Positions 21,345 to 29,960 of a DNA stretch of 52,500 nt are shown in pieces. The DNA comes from Mesostigma viride (Eukaryota; Streptophyta; Mesostigmatophyceae; Mesostigmatales; Mesostigmataceae), in contig RPFO01001049.1 in NCBI GenBank assembly GCA_009746045.1, positions 1 to 52,500 of the forward strand, given 5' to 3'. The notes below the pieces were generated by a model, which worked only from the letters and a program-made list of their open reading frames with translations, was not told where the DNA came from and did not search any database. How positions within the stretch are numbered: position 1 is the first letter of the stretch; the number at the start of each line of letters is the position of its first letter. Position numbers and translations under genes: made by a program.

Positions 21345-23513
21345 GTGTTGCCTTGCTGCTCGTGGTCATTCCTTGTACAACAGGCGTACTCCCCGGAGGA
21401 GACTCGCTTCAGCCCCCGCCCCATAGGTAGTGACTCCAGCAGTCCTTTGGTGCGGTTCACACCCCCAGCCTCCCCGGAGGAGCCTCCGGGGTTCGCACCG
21501 CCTGCCAGTTGTGGCAAGAGACGACGGTCGGAAGACATGAAGGAGCAGGGGTCGGATATAGCTGCGACCGCCAACGAGAACAACCGTGAGACCTTTAATC
21601 CGCGGATGTTTCTGCCCGACTACGGCCAGGAGGGCGTGTTCTTGGCGCGTCGACGGCGCAGGCACGGCAAGGCCGATCAAGACTACCTGGCCTCCTCGGT
21701 TCTGGAGTGGCCCGACGATCGACACGAGAAGTTCCGCAAATCCGTGCAAAGGCACTGCGGGTTCAAAGTCGAGACCCGGACGGCGATTCGAGGGAATGTG
21801 GCGGTAGGGACAGCTTGGGAGGACCACGCACCCAGCTGTGCCTGCAACCGTTGCGTGACTACGGTGTCGGCCCTCATGGCCTACCCCCGCCTCATGTTCT
21901 TGCTCGTCGCACCGGCACGACGTCAGATCCTGCAGCGTGCCTACCGGGGCTTGCCGCCAGATGGGGCCTTGCGGCGCCCGTTCTGCACCGCAGCAGGCCA
22001 GTACTCCCTCCGGCAGGCGCTCGACCGCATCGTGGAGTTGGACGAGGCGGATGATCGCGGCGGGGAGGGCCCCGATGAGGAGGAGGACTGGAGTGAGGAC
22101 GACGACCTGTTCCCGCCGCGCCCTGCGCCCCGGGAACTTGCCCACTCAGCCGGCAACGCCTCGCGCGATGCCGGGGCCCGCCGCGAGAACTCGGGAGACC
22201 GGCGACCCCCGGGTCAGGACAGGAGGTCCGGCAGCGCACGGGACGCGTCCCGCTCCAGGGAGCCTTCCCGTGGCGTGGGTGTTCGCCCGGAGACGCGTGA
22301 GGAGGAAAGGTCCTTTCGGCGGACATGGGACAGGGCGACGGGACATCAAGGGTCGCGGTCGCCAAGGTCGGCCCCGGAGGCCGCACCTTCGGCTGATCGG
22401 AGCAAGACAGTTGGATTGGCAGGAGCCGGTCCCTCATCGACGCAGTCGCCAAGGTCGGCTCCGGAGGCCGCGCCCTCGGCAGATCGTGGCAAGGCTGTTG
22501 CGGACACTTCTACTGCACGGGCCCACCGGTCGACCCCGGAGGTCGCACCGTCAACAGCCAGCGGAAAGGCTGCCTCCGGCCCTTCGTTCGTGCAGTCAAC
22601 ACGGACGGATACTGACGTCGCTCACCCAGCGGGTCGCGGCCAGATGCCGGAAGTCCAGGCGCTTGCGCTAGCGATTCCGGGCCCGCCGCCCCTCCCCCAT
22701 GATGTGCCATGGTCATTGGGGGCCTATCTCCGACCGATACCCGGCCGCACAGTTGCCCACGGGGGCAGATGTCCTCGTATGGAAATATTGGGGGTGGATT
22801 GGAGTGCGGACGCGCCGGTCCAACCCCGATCACCACAGGAGTATGCGGACTATGACCTGGTGTTCTCGGCGGGACCGTGGTGCTACAAGGACCGGGGCGC
22901 CTATCTGGAGCTGCTGCGCGTACGTCTGTACCCGAGGATTCCCCTCCGACGTCCACGACCATTCGTCCCTGGGGAAAATCTCCCCTTCACGGTTGGGAGG
23001 GTGACGCGCTATGCGCCCGAGGGGGACAACTGGACCTACCGGGTGGCGGGCGAAACCCGTTTGGTGGGGCCTCCGAAGCTGGCCCCGGACGCGCCAGCGT
23101 TCCTGCACGCGACGGCTCCTGACTTCCTGGACATGAGCGTGGACGAGAACACTTGGATTGATTGGAGCCTAGCGTCTGAGGTGATGATGGGTATGGGAGA
23201 GGCTTACATTCGGGACCACCGTTGCGGGGTGGTGGACAAGGGTGCGAAGACCCTCCTCTTCACGATTCCGGAGTACCTGGCGGCCTTCTTGGCCATGTGG
23301 CCTCTCGGCTCGTGGACCCTCCTCTCTCTCTTGGGGCGGCGCGATGCGGGCAGACCGGAGCAGTGGGCGTTCGAGGAGGAGCTCTTGGCGTACCCTGGGA
23401 CCCGTGGTCCACAGGCCACAGAGATTGGAGAGCGGGCATACCAGCGGGCCTGCCAACAACGAAATGAGAAGGCCCCGGATCCCGCGAATCGCCGGCGAAA
23501 CCACGGCCGCTGA
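21345..23513 (+). CDS. Large 3' ORF of element B, unknown conserved protein
   Basis: The open frame of about 722 codons begins at a GTG directly after an acceptor-like CACAG; the first internal ATG is at 21537. N-terminal domain: ETFNPRMFLPDYGQEG, a basic patch, CGFKVETRT and a Cys cluster CACNRC, then GQYSLRQALDRIVELDE and an acidic stretch. The middle is low complexity with a repeated SPRSAPEAAPSADR motif. The C-terminal domain contains WSLGAYLRPIPGR, AGPWCYKDRGAYLE, RDHRCGVVDKGA and YLAAFLAMWPLGSW, all matched in element A. No known family, signal peptide or convincing membrane span. Conservation in two diverged copies shows it is a real gene of this lineage. Confidence 0.75.
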   Translation: MLPCCSWSFLVQQAYSPEETRFSPRPIGSDSSSPLVRFTPPASPEEPPGFAPPASCGKRRRSEDMKEQGSDIAATANENNRETFNPRMFLPDYGQEGVFLARRRRRHGKADQDYLASSVLEWPDDRHEKFRKSVQRHCGFKVETRTAIRGNVAVGTAWEDHAPSCACNRCVTTVSALMAYPRLMFLLVAPARRQILQRAYRGLPPDGALRRPFCTAAGQYSLRQALDRIVELDEADDRGGEGPDEEEDWSEDDDLFPPRPAPRELAHSAGNASRDAGARRENSGDRRPPGQDRRSGSARDASRSREPSRGVGVRPETREEERSFRRTWDRATGHQGSRSPRSAPEAAPSADRSKTVGLAGAGPSSTQSPRSAPEAAPSADRGKAVADTSTARAHRSTPEVAPSTASGKAASGPSFVQSTRTDTDVAHPAGRGQMPEVQALALAIPGPPPLPHDVPWSLGAYLRPIPGRTVAHGGRCPRMEILGVDWSADAPVQPRSPQEYADYDLVFSAGPWCYKDRGAYLELLRVRLYPRIPLRRPRPFVPGENLPFTVGRVTRYAPEGDNWTYRVAGETRLVGPPKLAPDAPAFLHATAPDFLDMSVDENTWIDWSLASEVMMGMGEAYIRDHRCGVVDKGAKTLLFTIPEYLAAFLAMWPLGSWTLLSLLGRRDAGRPEQWAFEEELLAYPGTRGPQATEIGERAYQRACQQRNEKAPDPANRRRNHGR

Positions 23514-23794
23514 CCAGGAAGGTTGGAAGTGTGGTTGGAAGAATTCCACTATTTGACTACGTCAAAACTTGTCCTTGTGTGGCAAGTTCTGGGGGAATTG
23601 GTTTTACTAGTCTGATGGGTGAACATGGGCTGGGACATAGTACCCCTATGGTCAACCTGATTTTTTTGCCCTGCGAGGCAAGTAGAGTAACCATGTGTGG
23701 TTAGTAACATGTTTGTTGTGTGCTTTCTCCCTTTAGTTGCTGGGCCTTATCTACATGACGGTAGGGACTACCGTCCCCCGGGGAGGGGGAGGAG
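23514..23794 (+). other. 3' untranslated segment and polypurine tract of element B
   Basis: Non-coding. It parallels the 3' UTR of element A (a shared GTGAACATGGGCTGGGACATAG-like block before the tract) and ends in a purine run GGGGAGGGGGAGGAG immediately before the LTR at 23795. Confidence 0.7.
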
Positions 23795-24038
23795 TGTTGC
23801 GAACCCGACCCTTTGGAACGGGCGCAACAATGGAATAAATTATGTATTTTGGCTTGTTGTCATAGTCCGTAGGACTTTGGGATTCATTTCGGGACTTAAT
23901 TTGGGAATTGTCCCTTGGTCAGGACTTTTGTATGGAACTATGATAGTTTGTGTGATTCGGACCGGTTATTTTGGGCCTAGGTTGATGTACGAGATCTTCT
24001 AGAGCTAGTAGGCCGGTGCAGTCGCGCCGCGCTGCGTA
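23795..24038 (+). repeat. 3' LTR of element B, truncated
   Basis: The first 244 bases match the 5' LTR with at most one or two differences, then similarity ends abruptly after GCTGCGTAC. About 440 bp of LTR, including its right end, are missing, so no target duplication can be scored for B. Confidence 0.9.
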
Positions 24039-24063
24039 CAGTACCAACCCGCGGTAACGCAAC

Positions 24064-24121
24064 TAGTTACGCAACAAAGGTACTTTCCACGGCGACCGTT
24101 CGAATGTTTGTTGCGTAACTA
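24064..24121. repeat. Short hairpin next to truncated B LTR
   Basis: TAGTTACGCAACAAA (from 24064) is the exact reverse complement of a stretch ending at 24121, with a loop of under 30 bases. It lies just past the B LTR truncation point and could be a small foldback element end or the breakpoint trigger. Confidence 0.6.
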
Positions 24122-24418
24122 CCAAGGACCGATACGGCCCAAAGTGGTGGCGAATTCTGTACTTGAAGTTCCGCAAGAGACAGACTGACTGACTTGTTAC
24201 GAGCTGACCACCGGCCCAACACGTAAAGTACGTACAGTACAGAAGTACAGAACGTAAAGAGGAGCCCCCTACATACATATTGCATGGGTTGGCGTCTTGA
24301 CTGTTTTATTTCCAAGGTGGCGAGGTCTGCGTGCGCATGTATATTCACAGGCATCGTCTCACTTCGAAGTTCACAATCCATCCATAACTTTTGCTCTAAA
24401 AGCTGGTTTCGTGGTATT

Positions 24419-25399
24419 ATGAAGCAGATGGAAGGAATCGCCATTGAGATATTCCCGGCTGTGCTGCCGGAGCGTCGTGAAATGGCGGCGGCGAGAGACG
24501 TCGTCATTTATGATTTTTACGAATATCTACAAACATTTCGCGGCTGCATTTCGGCCGTGCCCAATGTAACGATCCAGATGAACACCGAGAAGAAGTTGAA
24601 GAATCTTTCGGAGGAGACGGTGCTGCTTTTGGAGGCGCGTTTTCCTGTTGAGTACCTGTCGGAGGCATTTACTGCCGTCCCCCTGCGCTTCGTCTCCGCA
24701 AACGCCCTGTTGGCAGAATTTGCAGGCACGAGCGTTGCCGCTTATCTCGCAGGCATTCCTCGCCAGTCCTCGTCTCGCTACGACGTGTTTGTGCGATTTA
24801 CGGAGCGCGACAACGACGGCGTCTTAGTCGCGGCGTCTTTCCCCGTCACCGCGCAGGGAACTCCGGGTGACTGCGACGGGGTTTTGTTCTATTATGACGA
24901 GAAGCCGTCCGAGGGTGGTCGTTGCGTCAAGTGTTTCAATGGTGGCGCTGGCGTCGATCTGAAGGTATGCCGGGATTGCATGGACGCAACTTATTGCTCC
25001 TCGGAATGTCAAGCACGGCACTTTTTGCTTAATCACGAAGGCAAGTGCGAGTTGATTGCCAATGCCCGCCGTAGCGTGGACGTCTGGCGAAGGGCCAACT
25101 ACAAGGAAGAGAACCCTGTGCAGCAAGCGTCTGTGCCGCAAGTGGCTGTGCCACAGGAGGCTTTGCCGCAAGTGGATGTGGCGCAAGTGGCTGTGGCGCC
25201 AGTGGCTGTGCCGGGAGTGGATGCGGCTCTCGAGGATGTGGCGCCAGTGGCATCATCTCAAGTGGCTGTGGTGCAAGTGGCCGTGCCACAAGTGGCTGTG
25301 GCGCCAGTGGCTGTGCCGGAAGTGGCTGTGGCGCCAGGGGCTGTGCCGGTGGACGATTTTGCCGCAAAGGGATGTGGCGATGGAGAATGTGCTAAGTGA
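24419..25399 (+). CDS. MYND-type zinc-finger protein with pentapeptide-repeat tail
   Basis: The frame is open from ATG 24284, but the ATG at 24419 (MKQMEG) is the more likely start because the upstream residues look non-coding. The first ~160 residues are an unrecognised globular domain. The MYND finger begins at about 24925: CVKC, then CRDC, YCSSEC, CQARHFLLNHEGKC, giving the expected Cys/His ligand order. After it comes a low-complexity tail of AVPQV/AVAPV repeats encoded by imperfect 15-bp units (about 25125-25350), then a short acidic end and TGA. MYND fingers usually bind proline-containing peptides in regulators; the function here is unknown. It is the only gene in the window that looks like a host gene rather than part of an element. 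Confidence 0.7.
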   Translation: MKQMEGIAIEIFPAVLPERREMAAARDVVIYDFYEYLQTFRGCISAVPNVTIQMNTEKKLKNLSEETVLLLEARFPVEYLSEAFTAVPLRFVSANALLAEFAGTSVAAYLAGIPRQSSSRYDVFVRFTERDNDGVLVAASFPVTAQGTPGDCDGVLFYYDEKPSEGGRCVKCFNGGAGVDLKVCRDCMDATYCSSECQARHFLLNHEGKCELIANARRSVDVWRRANYKEENPVQQASVPQVAVPQEALPQVDVAQVAVAPVAVPGVDAALEDVAPVASSQVAVVQVAVPQVAVAPVAVPEVAVAPGAVPVDDFAAKGCGDGECAK

Positions 25400-26070
25400 A
25401 ACAACCTTGGCTGGACGCATGTCATGCTAACCCTTCTGTGACCCACCAAAGTGTGTGCATACATTATTCTGATGGAAAAACCTTTCCAACACAAGTAGAA
25501 TTGATCAGCGATATGTGGAGACAACCTACAGTACGGTACTTACATGGATGTAGTGCCATGATGAACATAAACTTCCATCGTTGCTAGAGTGTTAGGAAGC
25601 CTGGTATCATAAGACCCAACTCTCCTTATCTAAAGGCAGGCTTGCTTGCAGACATACTACGGCTTTGCAATTAAATTGGTTGACCCCTTTCAGTTGTCCA
25701 CTTATTTGCTCGCTACAGCATGCATGTATATAAAGTGAATGACTGCTATATACTTGATGCAGGAGATTTAGGTTCATATTGGAAGGAACATGCTACATCT
25801 AGCCGTGCTAGCCGTGCCCTCCGTCGTGGGGCCCGGGGTGTCTAGCCTTTCATCGTACTAGTATAGTTTAGGTTGACTGTGCATTAGTTTGTATTAAGTG
25901 AAACATTAGTTTGTAGGCTGCATTGCATGCACGGGCGGTCATATTGCTGGGGGCCCCATGTCTCGCCTTAACCCTCCTTCCCGATGCCATGAGGACTTTT
26001 ATACTCATAGTGGAAGTCATATCACATTGTGGCAAGACATTGTCTTGGCACATGAGCCTGCCCCTGTGGG
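25400..26070. other. Intergenic region before element C
   Basis: AT-rich, without open frames of note, repeats or RNA motifs that I can support. It presumably holds the 3' UTR of the MYND gene and ends at the target duplication CAAAC (26071-26075). Confidence 0.5.
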
Positions 26071-26075
26071 CAAAC

Positions 26076-27658
26076 AGTTAACGCCAAGCGCATTGGCGTG
26101 ATCCTGATTCGGCATATCTCTGCGATTCCAGCGGCACCGGAACGAGTTCATTCCGACGAGTATCAAGAAAGTTATGGCGTTTCGACTTCCCGGTCGCGCG
26201 CGAGCGCGAGCCGGCTGTTCTTCTAAGTCGGACGTGAATATTTGCCGACGACATATGGGGTCGACAGTAATTCCTGGGCTGACAGGAATTAGGTGCTGTA
26301 CCTACGACGGTATTGGATTAATACGTCGTACGCAGGAAATAGGAACCTTAACCTGTGGTCTGTTGGTACCGCAGGCTTAGTCCTGGACTTCTAGGTGCAG
26401 ATGCAATAGTCACTGTGGACTGTGCTCTGTGGTCACTGTGCCTGTATGGCAGACCTACTGTATAGGAGTTGGGCGCTGTACAGGTAGTGAATACTGTACC
26501 GGGGGTGTTATTACTGAGCAGGCCTCCTAGGCTGCTCAGGACTAGCAAGCACAGTGCACAAGTATATATTAAAAATATAATTACTTACAGCAGAGTGAAA
26601 TCACTCAAACCAAAGCAAACGCCCAGCTATAAACCTATATACAGAGCCATGTCAAAGCTCTATACTACGATAAGACCAATGGAAACGCCTAACGGGAGGA
26701 ACCTAATAGCCCTGCTGCACCGCAAAATCAGCCCGCGTACGGCGGAGCATGATGTCAGCCATGGCCCGAGTCAGCGCCACCGACAAGCGCTGACGCCAAT
26801 ATGACGTCCAGGTCCGCGCCGACCATGGGGCCCGCTGGCCCTCCAGGTCCAGCCGGTCCTCCCGGAGCCGGCAACACTCCTTGAAGAAGGCGGAGGTCAG
26901 GGGCCCCATGGCACCAAACTCCTCCAGGACAAAGGGCACCACACGATGGTGCCCGACGTCGCCGTAGGCCAGGAGCTTGGCCCGCTCCGCCCGGTCCGCC
27001 GTGTAACCTGCCGTGAAGGAGGCCCCAGCCACGTGGCTAAGAGCCAAGGGCCGCGCCACCGAAACGTCAATAAGCAGATGCCGGCCACCCCCCTCAAAGT
27101 CCAGCACCACGATGTCAGGCCGGTGGTTGGGGGAATAGAAGGCAGCGCCATCCGCATCCTCGGACCGGATGTTCGCGTGGGGGAAAACCGACCGAATCAT
27201 GGCGAGCACCACCGTCAGGAGGACAGTGTGCAAATACAAATACCAATTCTGATTCTGTTGGCCCCCCATGCAGGCAAGGTAGTGAGTCCCCGTGGGATCC
27301 AGCGGCTGCCCACAGCTACCACAAGGCCGCCCGGCCGGAATAAGAGGCTGCGGGGCAAATAGCTGGTGCCGGAGCGCCACCGAGTAGTGGCTGGGAGCCA
27401 AGGCGAATGGGGGGGGCATGGGAAGAGCACGAAGGTACGCCGGCACAAGTATATAAACAATAGGCCAGTGCCAAATGGGCATCTCTTGCGAGCCCGCCTC
27501 ACGTGTTGTGCCTTGACTTGGCAAGCGCGTGTACAAGCCTCAAGTGTGTGAGCGCTGTAACATTATCCGATTTTAACAAAGCTCCGTTTCCAACCATATC
27601 ACACATTGCTGCATTGCAACCATATCCTTCACATTGCGTGTGCTAAGAAAGTTTAACT
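26076..27658 (+). repeat. 5' LTR of element C, split by a LINE fragment
   Basis: LTR sequence occupies 26076-26568 and 27456-27658; removing the insert and one 13-bp target copy leaves exactly 696 bp, the length of the 3' LTR. It starts AGTTAACGCC and ends GTTTAACT. A start hairpin pairs ACGCCAA with TTGGCGT. A TATATAA box precedes the junction used by the LINE. Confidence 0.92.
26569..27442 (-). mobile_element. 5'-truncated non-LTR retrotransposon (LINE) fragment
   Basis: 874 bp, flanked by 13-bp duplications GCACAAGTATATA (26556-26568; 27443-27455). On the minus strand the open frame runs from the truncation point to 26703 and encodes only the C-terminal end of an RT polyprotein: a zinc finger CGSCGQPLDPTGTHYLAC and then RPDIVVLDF...RHLLIDVSV, which resembles the PD-D/E type endonuclease-like tail seen after RT in some algal and protist elements. 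The minus-strand 3' end (26702-26569) is A/T-rich without a clean poly(A). RT itself is missing, as expected of a 5' truncation. Confidence 0.82.
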
Positions 27659-27751
27659 CAAATTACAACCAGTCTCAGCGGAACGGCCAGGAGGGTCGTT
27701 GCCGGTTGCGGTGTGCAGCGTTGACGACGCGAGGAGCTCGTCTGGTGGTGA

Positions 27752-28670
27752 ATGGTGCAGGAGGAACAACGGCAGCAGGATTTCCGGTTTCGGCAGTCTG
27801 CTGGGGGTTCGATTTCTCCTGAATTACGCCGTGTCGTTCGGGATCTATCTTTATTGCTTGCAGATCGTCCGCCTGTAAATCGCAGCTTCGTGCAATTCGT
27901 CGACGACCAGGTCGAAGATTGGGAGCGAATTCTGCGACACGTACAAACCATCGTCATTCCGGAGCACCGGAGCATCGACGACCTTGAGCAGGAGCTTCAC
28001 GGGTTGGTCGGCATCCAGACGGTGATTACTGCAGTAGCAGAGCGAGTGCGGACGGAGTTGGCAGCAAGGCGAGGCGAGGTTGCGGAGCAGCTGGCGCAGG
28101 GCGACACGAGTTTGTGCCGACAGTAGCGGGCGCGGGAGTACCACGTGCTTTCGCAGGCGGCATCGGCGACGAGGGTGTTGCAGCGGGGCCAGTTAGGCGT
28201 GAACGACGCGGAGCGGAGCATCACAGGCGGCTTGCAGAGGTCGGGGCGACAGCGGAAGCCATCGCCGGAGGACAGCGCGCGACAAGAGTCGGCAGGTTTC
28301 CAGAGCGAGTAAGAGTTCCTTTTCAGGAGCTGCCCCCGCCCCTTCGCGTTCGTGTGACGCGTTGGGAGAGTTTGCACCTCTTGGGTACGATAGTGACCTT
28401 GAGGTAGGAGCAGGGGGTGTCGCTGGGCTAGGCGACGAGACACTTGGCGACCACGAGGTGCCAACGTACAATCCGCGAGGTGCCAACGACGGGTTGTCAC
28501 CTGTCTACTTTACCAACGGTGACGATTCAGTCATCGCGGGCCGACAGCGGGTCGACGACGGCGCAGCAGGTAGCAGGGTACCAGAGCTGATTGTGGTGAG
28601 CGACAGCGACGACGACAGCGACAAGGAGAACCAGGACGCGCCTGGGGCCAGCCGTGGTGGTCTTGCCTGA
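27752..28670 (+). pseudogene. ORF upstream of gag in element C, broken
   Basis: The first part (ATG 27752 to TAG 28124-28126) encodes a helical, Glu/Arg-rich protein (RRVVRDLSLLLADRP, VAERVRTELAARRGEVAEQL) that looks like a coiled coil; the same frame continues after the TAG for ~60 residues. The acidic tail (PELIVVSDSDDDSDKENQD) is in another frame, 28362-28670. Element D has an intact ORF at the same place. No known family is recognised. Confidence 0.5.
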
Positions 28671-28772
28671 GTGGTAACACTTGGCACTTTCCTTTCTTGT
28701 TCAGTAGCTTATATTGCTTTAATTGCTGCTTGGCCACTTGGCTGGCTGTAGCAGATCTGAACAGAGGCCATC

Positions 28773-29957
28773 ATGGAGGATGGAGCTATCAACCAACAAG
28801 CGGGCTTTATGGGCTTCGGCGGCGCGGCGCTGGGATGGATGGACGAGATGGACGCGATGGACGCGGTGGACGCGATGGACGCGGGGACGGCCAGGCGCTG
28901 GGAGACCAGGCTGAGGTGCCAGATAATCAGAGCCAAGGATCGCAGGGCGGGCAGCACGCGCCAGCCGCAGATCAAGCGGCGCCTAAGCGACCAACGTTGC
29001 TGAGGGGTACGCGGTGCTAGGCCAGTTTCAGTCCATCAAGGACAATTGGCAGCCCCGGGATGCTGAGAGGATGTTAGAGGACATGAACTTGTACACGGAG
29101 ATATACAACGGTGACAAGCTTCGCATCCTGGCGTCTAGTGCCTACATACGGCAGTCGGCGAGGCGGCTGTTCAAGTTTGTTCGGGAGCGACACGCGGCGG
29201 GGGACACCTGGACGGCGTTTATGACGCGACTCAGGTCGTTCCTGAGTGACAAGAGGACCATAGATGGGTCCCACCTGAAGCAAGAATACCTGGACTACAA
29301 GCCCATCAAGGGGCAACTAGTGGTCCACGCCTTTGAAGACTTCGTCAAGCTGAGGGAGGACGCCATGGCCAAGGGCTTCTTCGTCGCAGATCGGATGGCC
29401 ATGGGCGACTTTCTCAAGTCGCTGCAGCTGGATCCGGTCACCATGGATAATGTGACCATCCACATGCGACAGGTCCATGGCTGGGCAGCCATGACGGACC
29501 AGTTGTATGAGTGTTTCAGCGGCAAGTACGTGGGTGGTAAGCGCCCTCGTCAGGGTGATGAGGAGGCCACTGAACCCACGGTTAAGTCCATGAGGGGATC
29601 GGGCCACGGGGGCCCAGCGCCTCGAGAGGGCCTGAGACCTCTTCAAGGGGTCGAGGAAGGTCCAGGAGGGGGCGTGACAGAAGGGCTGGACGGGGGACCC
29701 CGCCGAAGTCGGGACATCCACAGTCCCAGTTTGACTTCAAGAGGGTGGGTGGTCCTCCCAAGGCTGGGCCCAGCAGTGGGACCTCACGGGACATCAGTCA
29801 GGTGGAATGTTATTTCTGCCAGGGGAAGGGTCACTTCAGGAATGAGTGTCCCTCGTACCTGAGGCAGGAAGGTCAGAGCAAGCCAGCTCAGGGTGGCAGC
29901 AAGGACAAGGCTGGTCCATCCCAGGACAAGGGCAAGGGCAAGGCTGCTGATCATTGA
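28773..29957 (+). pseudogene. gag: gag of element C, frameshifted
   Basis: The likely start is ATG 28773 (MEDGAINQQ) with a short M/V-D-A repeat near 28840-28885. The gag core is in the frame of 29014-29600 (NLYTEIYNGDKLRI to LYECFSGKYVGGKR), homologous to element D. The CCHC knuckle CYFCQGKGHFRNEC (about 29808-29849) and basic tail lie in the frame ending at TGA 29955-29957. At least two shifts separate these parts. The knuckle frame is the same as pol. Confidence 0.78.
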
Positions 29958-29960
29958 CTT
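29955..29960 (+). promoter_or_regulatory. Candidate UGA readthrough site between gag and pol of C
   Basis: Gag ends in TGA followed by CTT, and the same frame stays open through the whole of pol. UGA-C and especially UGA-CUN is a known leaky stop context. Element D has TGA-CTG at the corresponding place. Confidence 0.55.

Larger units (their letters stand above)
11195..24038 (+). mobile_element. Ty3/gypsy chromovirus-like LTR retrotransposon B
   Basis: It holds a 5' LTR, leader, viroplasmin-like ORF, gag, pol (split by a DNA element), an extra 3' ORF, polypurine tract and a truncated 3' LTR. The visible parts of the two LTRs are nearly identical at a fixed offset of 12600 bp, so insertion was recent. 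The gene content matches element A. The only gag lesion I see is a frame change in the Q-rich repeat near 13265-13290, and pol would be continuous if the TTAA element were absent. Confidence 0.92.

Noticed and set aside
21345-23513. Envelope glycoprotein
   Set aside because: No signal peptide, glycoprotein cysteine pattern or clear transmembrane segment; position alone is not enough.
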